Source: Linnemannia hyalina (Eukaryota > Mortierellomycota > Mortierellomycetes > Mortierellales > Mortierellaceae). From it: a stretch of DNA of 64,000 bases. This document shows positions 39,301-46,426 of the stretch, piece after piece. Location of the stretch: contig JAHRHY010000022.1 of the NCBI GenBank assembly GCA_019671135.1, forward strand, positions 62,001-126,000, written 5' to 3'. The position numbers were made by a program, and so were the translations under genes. The notes beneath the pieces were generated by a model, which was not told the origin of the DNA, made no database searches, and saw nothing but the letters and a program-made list of their open reading frames with translations. Position 1 is the first letter of the stretch. Each line of letters begins with the position of its first letter.

Positions 39301-41557
39301 GGAAGAGAAGAGAGAGAAGAGAGAGAAGAGAGAGGAGAGAGAGAAGAGAGAGGAGAGAGAGAAGAGAGAGAAGGATCAAAGAGAATAGAAGAGATTGGCG
39401 CAGAGAAAAGATCAAGAGGGTTGAAATTGGAGAACGAAGAGAGGGGAAGCAAAGAAAGAGGGGCAAGGGAAAAAGAAGTAGAAAGAAGAGGAGGAAATAT
39501 AGGAGGAGAAGAAGATATAAAGAGGGAAGACGATTGATTGACAATAAAAGAAGAAACGTCAAAAATAAGAGAGGTATCGGAAGAGAAAGGTACACCCAAG
39601 TGGGGCACAGACGACAAAAGAGAAGATAACAAAGGATTGGAAGAGAAAGAAGAAGAAGAGGAAGAAGAAGAGGAGGAAAAAGTAACAAGTGGCTCACAAG
39701 GCAAGGCAGGACAAACATCCGACTCTGCGGCAGCGGGAAAGGAAAAAGAAGAGGAAGAGGACGCGTAAAAGGAATCATAAAAGGACAGAGAAGAAAGAAA
39801 AGAAGATGAAGAAGAACCAGAGCATGACCCTTGCAGGCAACACTCCTTACCCCACGCCCTCTTATCGTTAACAAAACCTGCCTTGCCAATAACAAACCCA
39901 TTCCCACGCTCATCTATGCGTTCAATTGCGCGTGTCGTTTTTGTCTTGGTCGATAAAAAAATTTCTTGTCCTTTTTTCTTTTTGTCCCTCAAGGATGTGT
40001 CCGGGTATAATAACCCCCTGTTATCGCGCTGGACCTTTTTTCTTTTTGTGTTTTCTTTATACACACCCTCAAGTCTCACCTCATCACCTCCATGGCTTTT
40101 CTTACCGCGACCCTCGCCAACATCAGCACCACCACCACCTTCAGCAAAAACTGATGGAGCTGCAGTCGCCAAAGGTTGGAGGCATACCTGTATGGGGTCG
40201 ACAGACGTACCAAGGTCTAGTACTGTCGTTGCGGTGGTTCTGTTAAACGCAAAGGCACGAGCTGGAGAAACGATCTCCACGCCTCTTTGTTGCCCTCGTC
40301 GGCGTTCGATGGCCCGATTGATCAATGGCTCTTCCTCGGAGGAGTCGCCGTCTTCGTACAACACCTCTGGACTTGCAGGCGTAATAGAATGGCCCTCCTC
40401 GACGATAAGGGAAGACGCCGGGGCGTCGACGGAGGCAGCAGCTGGCATAGACAAGGTGACGACTTTCACCAGTTCCTTGAACCAACGGCGGACAGGACCT
40501 TTCAAATTGTACTGTGCTCGGATATCCTGCCATGGAGCCAGAGATTGGCCATCGTCTGTCGACACATCATCCAGAGTGACAACTCCGTCCACAAAGAGTC
40601 GGTGGGCGATTTTTGGGTATCCGCCTGGGGGCATAAGGAGGCCGATGTATCGAGAAACGTTGACAGGGATCCCTGGCGACTGGAAGGTGATACCCCTCTC
40701 GACCATGAGGCGGCAAACGTGTCCGAAGAAATTGTTGCGAAGGAATTGAGCTCCAATGGTTGGTACGTCAAAGGGGGATATCGTAAGGCGGCACTCTGCT
40801 TGATGGGCTGTTGCTCGAGACGCCATCACCATGCCCAGCAGCTCCTGGTCGTTTAGCCGCAGATGTGCAGTTGAAACTTGCTCCTCGATCATGGCATCTT
40901 CAAGGTCTCGGAGACCGTACAGTCGACGATGGAACAGGATGCTGGCCGGCGAGCCGAGGGGCAGCCCCACCTTCTGGCGAACGACGTTGGTGTACTGGCT
41001 GACAATGGTCTTTGTCTCGCGAGGGCTAAGGATTGTCACTGACAACCGGTAAAGTATCCGTGGCAGTAGAACATTATTGAAGATGTAAATGCACTGCTTG
41101 TCGGTGATAGCCTTCCGCGAGAGTATCTGACACATCGTTGACACCTCCTCCTTCACTAGCCGGCGTGTATGGGCTCCCTTTCCGTCAGCAGAGAACCACA
41201 CACCCAGGACCCTGGCAGCAGTGCCAGGAGGTAGAGCGGTCACCGTATCCGCACCGAGTCTAATAGAGGAATCAGCAGAGGTAGAATTGACCACGATTAG
41301 TTCTGATTTTTTTGGGTTAATCTCAATACCATGTAATTGAAAGAAACTCATCGCTTTGTTTGTGATCTCTTGTAGCTTAGCCTTAGACGGTGCTATCCAG
41401 TCCGTGTCGTCCATGAAGGCAAGGCAGGCAATGCGGAGCGGGGTGTCAGGATGCAGTGAGTCGAACGTTGGGATCTTGTGGAACGCCTGCAGGTCAGCCC
41501 TGTTAACCATAGGGTAGCCGAGGTTGGACTGCCAGATCTGGGCGAGTTTGTTCGGTG
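36377..41557 (-). mobile_element. Non-LTR retrotransposon copy A (5'-truncated)
   Basis: Minus-strand copy of about 5.2 kb. Its 5' end lies inside reverse transcriptase, directly after a 26-base poly(A) that belongs to an older copy (fragment C). Its 3'UTR ends AGAGAAATAAAATTGTGTAC and a poly(A) of about 30 bases (36377-36406, one interruption). The coding frame is open throughout, so the insertion is young. RNase H after reverse transcriptase suggests the I/Tad/jockey side of the LINE tree. Confidence 0.87.
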
Positions 41558-41684
41558 TTTTTTTTTTTTTTTTTTTTTTTTTTGTCCACGATTTTATTTC
41601 TCTAAAGAACAATTCATGTAGGTAATCCAAAAATAAAAGGGCTATTTGTGAGGACCCCTTCCCAGTACACCATCCCCTAGTCAC
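36579..41684 (-). CDS. Partial LINE ORF2: reverse transcriptase end, linker, RNase H, zinc knuckle
   Basis: Open frame of 1701 codons. The first 43 or so, including a poly-Lys run, come from the 3' tail of fragment C. Element sequence then begins within reverse transcriptase: catalytic motif AFMDDTDW (about residues 90-96), INPKKSELIVVNS, LGVWFSADGKG and the thumb up to about residue 420. A long Ser/Pro-rich, low-complexity linker follows (about 550-1000), then a Lys/Arg-rich region, three 18-residue coiled-coil repeats, and RNase H around residues 1187-1320 with its acidic residues in YSDGS, AELMG, LDNQS and NELAD. A knuckle CVCRRCELEKEDNDHVWKC lies near 1443 and a second Cys/His motif CPCGASLATHC near the end. 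Endonuclease and the front of reverse transcriptase are missing, so the copy cannot move by itself. Confidence 0.83.
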   Translation of the reverse strand: MTRGWCTGKGSSQIALLFLDYLHELFFREIKSWTKKKKKKKKTPNKLAQIWQSNLGYPMVNRADLQAFHKIPTFDSLHPDTPLRIACLAFMDDTDWIAPSKAKLQEITNKAMSFFQLHGIEINPKKSELIVVNSTSADSSIRLGADTVTALPPGTAARVLGVWFSADGKGAHTRRLVKEEVSTMCQILSRKAITDKQCIYIFNNVLLPRILYRLSVTILSPRETKTIVSQYTNVVRQKVGLPLGSPASILFHRRLYGLRDLEDAMIEEQVSTAHLRLNDQELLGMVMASRATAHQAECRLTISPFDVPTIGAQFLRNNFFGHVCRLMVERGITFQSPGIPVNVSRYIGLLMPPGGYPKIAHRLFVDGVVTLDDVSTDDGQSLAPWQDIRAQYNLKGPVRRWFKELVKVVTLSMPAAASVDAPASSLIVEEGHSITPASPEVLYEDGDSSEEEPLINRAIERRRGQQRGVEIVSPARAFAFNRTTATTVLDLGTSVDPIQVCLQPLATAAPSVFAEGGGGADVGEGRGKKSHGGDEVRLEGVYKENTKRKKVQRDNRGLLYPDTSLRDKKKKGQEIFLSTKTKTTRAIERIDERGNGFVIGKAGFVNDKRAWGKECCLQGSCSGSSSSSFLSSLSFYDSFYASSSSSFSFPAAAESDVCPALPCEPLVTFSSSSSSSSSSFSSNPLLSSLLSSVPHLGVPFSSDTSLIFDVSSFIVNQSSSLFISSSPPIFPPLLSTSFSLAPLSLLPLSSFSNFNPLDLFSAPISSILFDPSLSSLSPLSSLSPLSSLSSLSSLPSLLSLPQSIFPQSPSPQSPSPLLSSTPPSLLSSPVLSQVVVPAPVSSPVSSPALSPVTVPTPVLSPGPSLTGTPPPNTPNTPTCPPTPTFSPTPATLTTPTPATLTTPSPLPPDTTDLVFERAVDTLDDACRERLLRPAAEYDAEILRINSDTRKKQSADNTKYDGLRSRYRSQLARKPQELAAILLMTNTQADNAAARIKSISSRRKTVALGIRRRATEAVNEYRAHRLVSLRSDLEIRQTRKAEDYRLRVQQLESSQARKLQQQKETEALHQQHQARRLQQKEEKEALRQQHQARRLQQKKDKEALRQQHRLVVARLKEILSSLKETKPRYRPAFDTDASFPLQERHQVQPPPVPGPPTTQIGPLCLSPVEAASMRVVQDTHVDNSTPRVLYSDGSLLNSGTLEVSQAFGVVDLTQDNPLTVQGRTDGHASSAKAELMGLLAAVLSAPPEQDIVVKLDNQSVVDQYSRLVKNRRDTLPRKRFRSTYAGIWAVLCQVVESRPGGVEVVWIKGHSNIHGNELADQAAKVAAQSGSVPWMVDLTQQTDITTFAHCYGGIVEIDLRQLLKQQSTIRHHQAWTSQRRVKRAIPDIEDVEWNSTLAYVHDRHAVFTFYSNSKDSHQRTHHIKKLHGMLPTLNSMQARKPNLYPTCVCRRCELEKEDNDHVWKCPSAAETTTEIWKEAMGKINEWGVQATNSYNAARKREYKRAVDRGRQVPRPVPIHWWPPSDADHVRGFSSIGGARAVHSGSPALDRDEKPMWNVSDLLRGITPLSMLTEWSAVFRTPMSIAKTVLHKFVGYLEAQASELIWKPRCSATIAWEQTQGISAKDKTSKYTGPRGDWSQGYGYITHDGFCPCGASLATHCEGRCPGATKDPRAADERLLESLLGRRRLSMMERMGRIPFIRI
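38365..38526 (-). repeat. 54-bp coding repeat, three units (copy A)
   Basis: Units start at 38365, 38419 and 38473 and match those in copy B. The unit farthest into the linker is degenerate. Confidence 0.88.
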
Positions 41685-41770
41685 AGTCCGGTTCTAATAA
41701 CGCTGGCTCTGCGCAACAATCGTTGTCGCTCTTCACGACAAAAACGGAAGAAAATACAAAAGCGATCTAT
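41558..41770 (-). mobile_element. LINE fragment C: older 3'UTR with poly(A) tail
   Basis: The minus strand reads a diverged version of the copy A 3'UTR: TTTTCTTCCGTTT, TTGTTGCGCAGAGCCAG, ACCGGACTG, then AGAAATAAAATCGTGGAC and 26 A (plus-strand T at 41558-41583). Divergence from copy A shows it is older. Its upstream limit is not clear. Confidence 0.75.
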
Positions 41771-41865
41771 CCAGTTATTACTCTCAACTAAAACACCTTC
41801 ATCTGAACAACCAGGAGATAGCAAAAGTACTTTCTTCCCAGTGCCGTTTTTCAAGTGTTCGACGT

Positions 41866-41945
41866 CACCTCCATCCATGCACATGCGTGCAACGCAACAA
41901 CCCAAAAAAATAAAAATGGTTGTCACGCGCCTCCTGGACAGGGGA
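41866..41945. repeat. Diverged repeat, member 1
   Basis: Shares tccatccatgcac, a gtgc..cgcaa block and cctggacagggg, in the same order and orientation, with 42200-42262. This member carries an A-rich insertion. It could be a remnant of an older interspersed element. Confidence 0.45.
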
Positions 41946-42199
41946 GACTAGCGCGAAAAGAGGGGGGGTTGCCATTGTGCTTGCGCACTTGTGTGGGAAA
42001 AAAACAAAAGTTTCGCTCCTCGTTTCCCACACACCTTCAAGGCAGAAAGGTTGGAACGTTAGCCATCCAGGCCTGGGGTTCTTTTTATACTGTGAGGGAC
42101 TGACAGCGGTGCTCTAAGACGCTTAAGGCAGAACTCATAGAGACTGCGCGAATACTCATATCACCAAGTAGTTCCAACATGGCACCTCATGAGCAAAGA

Positions 42200-42262
42200 T
42201 CCATCCATGCACTTCCGTGCTTCGCAAGGGAAGTCAACCCTCGCACCGACCTGGACAGGGGG
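42200..42262. repeat. Diverged repeat, member 2
   Basis: Partner of 41866-41945. It lies inside a minus-strand open frame (42161-42517) of unknown nature. I cannot assign it to a known family. Confidence 0.45.
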
Positions 42263-42640
42263 GCCGGGTCTTGAATCCGTCAAATCCGTAGCGTATCTCC
42301 TTGTGGGTGGGACCAAGGACCTCTCGCAAAGAGGATGGAAAGGCAGACGACCAACTCCATTCGACTGACATTCCGTGCGGCGATGGGGGACCATCTCTCT
42401 CTCATCTCGCTCCAGGGACCGACCTGCCGACCTCATAACACCCGCCTTGAAACTTCCAAGCTCTCCTTGCATGTCGCTGACCCGGGGTGGTAGGCGCCTT
42501 GGCAACACTGACGCCAACGGTGGTCCTGCTCAAGGGCCTTGTCGGTTTAATGGTTGGATGGATGGATAGCCCCGACGTGTGGATGGAGGAAGGCGTGACT
42601 GTTCTTGGAGACGAAAAATGGGAATTGGGAAAGAAAGAGA

Positions 42641-42699
42641 TGAGTTTGTTCGGTGTTGTTGACGGAGTGCTTTTTTTTTTTTTTTTTTTTTTTTTTTTT
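42641..42699 (-). mobile_element. Chimeric 30-nt LINE scrap behind a 29-base T run
   Basis: On the plus strand 42641-42670 joins gagtttgttcggtgtt, which is found at the 5' junction of copy A (41545-41560), to tgttgttgacggagtgct, which is found in the 54-bp coding repeats. The two parts overlap by tgtt. A 29-base T run follows. On the minus strand this is poly(A) followed by an extremely truncated, template-jumped LINE product. Confidence 0.65.
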
Positions 42700-42780
42700 G
42701 GTGGCGCCAAGGTATTTGTCACGTGCGACGTCATACGCTCAGATCATAGGCCACATATGTTTCACCTGAAACATATAGAA

Positions 42781-42820
42781 GGCAATATGGCCGAGTTGGT
42801 CTAAGGCGCCAGAATCAGGA

Positions 42821-42853
<33 letters not shown>

Positions 42854-42861
42854 TGTTGTCA
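42781..42861 (+). tRNA. tRNA-Leu (anticodon CAG)
   Basis: An 81-nt type II tRNA without intron. The acceptor stem GGCAATA pairs with TGTTGTC (two G-T pairs); discriminator A. The A-box region is TGGCCGAGTTGGTCTAAGG. The anticodon stem CCAGA/TCTGG encloses loop ATCAGGA with anticodon CAG. A class II variable arm follows (TCCGAAAGGGCG), then the T arm with GGTTCAAATCC. It decodes CTG leucine codons. Confidence 0.95.
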
Positions 42862-42864
42862 CTA

Positions 42865-42869
42865 TTTTT
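42865..42869 (+). terminator. RNA polymerase III terminator of tRNA-Leu
   Basis: A run of five T starting four bases after the tRNA discriminator base. Confidence 0.8.
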
Positions 42870-43930
42870 GCTCTTCTTCAGGTTAAGCGTTTTCTTCGTT
42901 TTGACGCCCAGTGAAGGACGTTGGAATACGCGCGCGCTTAATGAATATTTTATTCTTTTGTCGCCTCATATTAAGAAAGCGTAAGAGAGATATGTATGGG
43001 CTTACGATCTCAACAGCATTGCTCCTTCGCTTCAAGAATAAGGCCTCCTCCTTAATGCTCTTTTTTGTTCCTCACATATTTAATCCCTGCGGGTTCAATG
43101 CACTCGAGTACAAAAGAGCATCTGCTATTGTTGTTGTTGTTTTTTTATGCCATACCTCCTTGAATCCTTATATCTGTCTTGCACAACAAATGCAAGGACT
43201 TGTTACGATGAAGGTATTAGAAAATACTGAAGAGTGCACCAAGAACTCCAGAAGAAAAAAAAAAAAAGGTTTATTGAGAAGTCAGACAACTTGTATAGAC
43301 CCATTGGTGTGGGCCTGGACTAAATACAGGAGGTATGAACAAAAAACCACAAAACAAGATGATTGCAAGTGAAAATGAGATGAATGTATGATTCATCGAT
43401 TCAGTGCAGGAAGACTTCGCCACAAGGATAAGAGAGAACAAGGTTGCATGGGACCCTTTCTGTAGACGTATGCTTTGGTATGTAGGACACCCCAGAAGAA
43501 CAAGACGAAAAAAAATGAAAGTAGAGAGGAAGAGGAGACACGCTTCTTTTTTGTTGTTTGCGTACATGACCTGCATCATGAATAAACCTGCTTGCCTGCG
43601 TGAAGTGGACGAGATGTCGCTGGGATCTTGATAGCATCCTGCTTCAGTTTCGATGCCTCCTAATTTTTTTTTGTGCGAGCGCAATTTGTCCTTCTTTCAC
43701 GTTCACACCGGCTTTTTATTGTGTCCGGGTCTGGCCCTCTCCAATCGGTCGATGTCGATAGTCCTGGAGTCAGCCTCCTTGCAAAAAAGGAGTCGGATCG
43801 GTGCCTGTTCTGTTTCTATTTATTTTGTTGGTTCCTTTCATTATTCTCCTCCTATCCTCATCTCATCTTGTGTGGCTCTGACTCTATTATATTTAAAGCT
43901 CTCAAACATAAACAGCCCCCTTCTTGTCAG
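42870..43930. other. Intergenic region between tRNA-Leu and the secreted peptide gene
   Basis: No gene is supported. Open frames on both strands, up to 153 codons, resemble nothing known and are crossed by poly-A and poly-T runs. The right end passes into the peptide gene promoter. Confidence 0.5.
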
Positions 43931-43941
43931 TTTATATAAAG
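43931..43941 (+). promoter_or_regulatory. TATA box of the secreted peptide gene
   Basis: tttatataaag lies about 230 bp upstream of the ATG at 44168, followed by pyrimidine-rich, then CA-rich leader sequence typical of highly expressed fungal genes. Confidence 0.55.
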
Positions 43942-44167
43942 AGAAGCCCATTTTCTTCCAACACACTCTTTTCTTCCTCTCATTTTTATATCTCACCTTG
44001 AATCACAACCTCGTTTCCAAAGTTTTACAGCGACCTACCCATCCTCCCGTCTTTCAGTCAACCCAACCATTGCAACACAGCGACCCCACTTTCAAATTAC
44101 TCCAAAAAGGCACATCAATCTTCCTGTTCCCGCACACAACCACATCAACCAAACCCATACCTTTATA

Positions 44168-44365
44168 ATGATCGGACGTCGTCTCTTCGCCCCAAGTGTC
44201 TTCTACTTTGCCGCTATCGCTGTTATCTTGGTCCTTCAGGTCTCTCCCCTGGTCCAGTCAGCTCCAGTTGCCATTCACTCACCATCAACAGGACGGGAAC
44301 AAGTGGTTGTCAAGCGTATCTCCTGCTACTATGGCACCTGCGACTCTCACATGAAGGGATACTAA
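44168..44365 (+). CDS. Putative secreted peptide precursor with Kex2 site and two-Cys C-terminal peptide
   Basis: Single-exon 65-residue protein that I do not recognise. Residues 1-32 form a signal peptide: two arginines, a hydrophobic core (VFYFAAIAVILVLQV) and a probable cleavage after VQSA. Residues 33-48 are a short pro-region. Lys49-Arg50 is a Kex2/furin-type dibasic site preceded by three valines. Cleavage there would release the 15-residue peptide ISCYYGTCDSHMKGY. Cys53 and Cys58 are the only cysteines and could close a six-residue ring. The gene has a TATA box, a clean leader with ATG context CTTTATAATGA and a poly(A) signal 41 bp after the stop, so it looks transcribed in its own right. 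MGM101 follows on the same strand. Role unknown: pheromone-like signal, effector or antimicrobial are all possible. Confidence 0.7.
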   Translation: MIGRRLFAPSVFYFAAIAVILVLQVSPLVQSAPVAIHSPSTGREQVVVKRISCYYGTCDSHMKGY

Positions 44366-44405
44366 ACGTTGTGGCCAAGAACAAGAAGCAAATGAGAAAA
44401 ACCTA

Positions 44406-44411
44406 AATAAA
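44406..44411 (+). terminator. Polyadenylation signal of the peptide gene
   Basis: AATAAA 41 bp after the stop codon of the secreted peptide precursor. A small inverted repeat (ccct.ggct...agcc.aggg) follows at 44447-44471. Confidence 0.6.
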
Positions 44412-44599
44412 CTTCCTTGTTTTACATTTTGCGTTTGATTCTTTAGCCCTGGGCTCGAGCGCAGCCGAGGGTTAGAAGCAGTCCCTTGGGAACAAAAAAG
44501 TAAATATTTTTGCGGACCTCGTGTTGTCAAACGCGACCCTGTCATTTTGTTATTCTTTATCTCTCTTACCCCTTCCCCGTCAACAGAGGAATCCCGACC

Positions 44600-46255
44600 A
44601 TGCTGCCTTCAATGACTGCAAACAGGACAATGCTGCTCGCTCAGGTAAATAGCATAGTCAACAGCAACAACAATAGCTAAATGGTACCATGACAATCGCT
44701 TGTATGTTCGTTGTGAATGAACTCAACTCCCACAGCTTGGACTACAACTAACTCTGTTTGTGTGTGTGCTTCATTCATTACTAGCCCTTCCTCAACATGA
44801 GGACCATGGCCACAAAGACCTATACCATCAAGGCCAAGGATATCGGAGCAGCCACCAAGGCAGCCTCAGCCACCTCCTCATACTACTCCAAGGCCACCAC
44901 AGGTGTTGCTGCTAAAACTCGTGCCACAACCGTCCAGGCGACCACCACACGGTCCTACAAGAGCGACTTCTCGACCAACCCTGCTAGCAACTCTTCTTCC
45001 GTCGCATCAGTTGGAGGCTCCAAGAGCTTTTCGGCCTCGCCTGTCTCTGCTGCTCCAGCTACATCCTCGCCATCGTATTCGCCCTATGGAGACGATTCGG
45101 AGCCTGTCAAAGCTGCTACGTTGCCTCGAGTTGGTGGCGACAACGGTCAATCGATCGATGGCTCTATGCCCTTCCCCAATGGCGCTACAGGATTGAGGGA
45201 TGCTATTATTGGAGATCGTTCTTTGGAAGAGGGCGAGGACTGGACCCGCTCATTCTCTGGTATGGCTATCGAACCTTTTGAGAAGGAGGTTGCCGAGATC
45301 CTGATGAAGCCTCTTGACGCTGACGACATCGAGATCAAGCCAGGTAACGCGAGACTTCCTCATGTGTGTTGCTGTTCTGAAAGGTTGCTGCAGGTATTGA
45401 TGAGGTGTACGATAACTAACAGAGCGATTGTTTCGTCGTTTTAGACGGTTTGCTCTACCTTCCTGAGATCAAGTACCGCCGAATTCTGAACAAGGCATTC
45501 GGCCCAGGAGGCAAGTGGCAGTTGGATATACTGACATAGGGTTGGATATAATTGTCACTGTAGACACATTACTTTGTTCGCACACTAACCGTTGATTGCT
45601 CTCTACTCTCTCTGCGTGGGCACTTTGGAACTACACTTGCATGCAACAACCATACGTCAACGACAAAAAAACAAACAGGATGGGGATTGGCGCCGAGAAG
45701 CGAGCATTCTATTTCGCCCAAGAACATCTCGCGTGAATATGCATTGGTCTGCAAAGGCCGATTCGTGAGTACTGCCCGTGGTGAGCAAGCCTATTTTGAT
45801 GCTGACAACCTTGCAACTGCCTCTGAGGGATGTAAATCTAACGCCTTGATGCGTTGCTGCAAGGATCTCGGAATTGCCTCAGAACTTTGGTATGTCATAT
45901 CTATCCTTCTCGTTCCATCATCACTTTGATGATTGAATTTGATCCGCTTCACGTAGTCTCGTTGCTATCTCAAAGTTTGCAGGGAGCTAACTACTTTTGC
46001 TTGGTGAAATAATAGGGACCCTGGTTTCATTCGCAAGTTCAAGAAACAATACTGCGAGGAGATGTTTGTAGAGCATGCCGTGACAAAGAGAAAGAAGAAG
46101 CTTTGGAAGCGCAAGGACCAGGGTGATTTCGGTGAGTAACCTATACCATTACTGAGACTCGAGACTTATTTTTCATTGATATTTCGTTAACCATCTGTCT
46201 TCTATCACTTTCCCTATGACCTGTAGATTACCCTTACTCCAAAGCCAAGTTCTAG
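44600..46255 (+). CDS. MGM101: Mitochondrial genome maintenance protein Mgm101
   Basis: Rad52-like single-strand annealing protein needed for mitochondrial DNA repair and maintenance. Six exons, 44600-44644, 44785-45343, 45445-45510, 45679-45889, 46016-46131 and 46227-46255, give 341 residues. The N-terminal 150 residues are Ser/Thr/Ala/Lys-rich with few acids, as expected for a mitochondrial presequence and disordered region. The core from [15 protein letters not shown] onward is strongly conserved: [80 protein letters not shown], ending in YPYSKAKF. The intron after exon 3 must start with GC (G|GCAAGT) to keep the conserved GPGGWGLAP block, so it is a GC-AG intron. The KHDC4 start codon lies only 171 bp after the stop. 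Confidence 0.93.
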
Positions 46256-46426
46256 TAACTTGAAGTGTACAATAATAAAAGCGCGATTTTTTCTTGCAAT
46301 GTCGTATTAGAATTGAAACATCGCATATGCTACATTGAGGGCTGATCTACTTTGCCCTTCAGGTTGTGGAATCATTGGCAAAAGGCACACCTTCTCCATC
46401 CCCTTCACACTTTAACATACATCGCC

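Noticed and set aside
39107..39913. 268-codon Leu/Ser-rich frame inside the LINE copy
   Set aside because: It is the same GA/CT microsatellite region as the LINE linker, read in another frame.
42161..42517. A 118-codon minus-strand frame near the LINE array
   Set aside because: It looks somewhat protein-like but overlaps the diverged repeat, resembles no known domain, and could be an old transposon scrap. I left it as repeat only.
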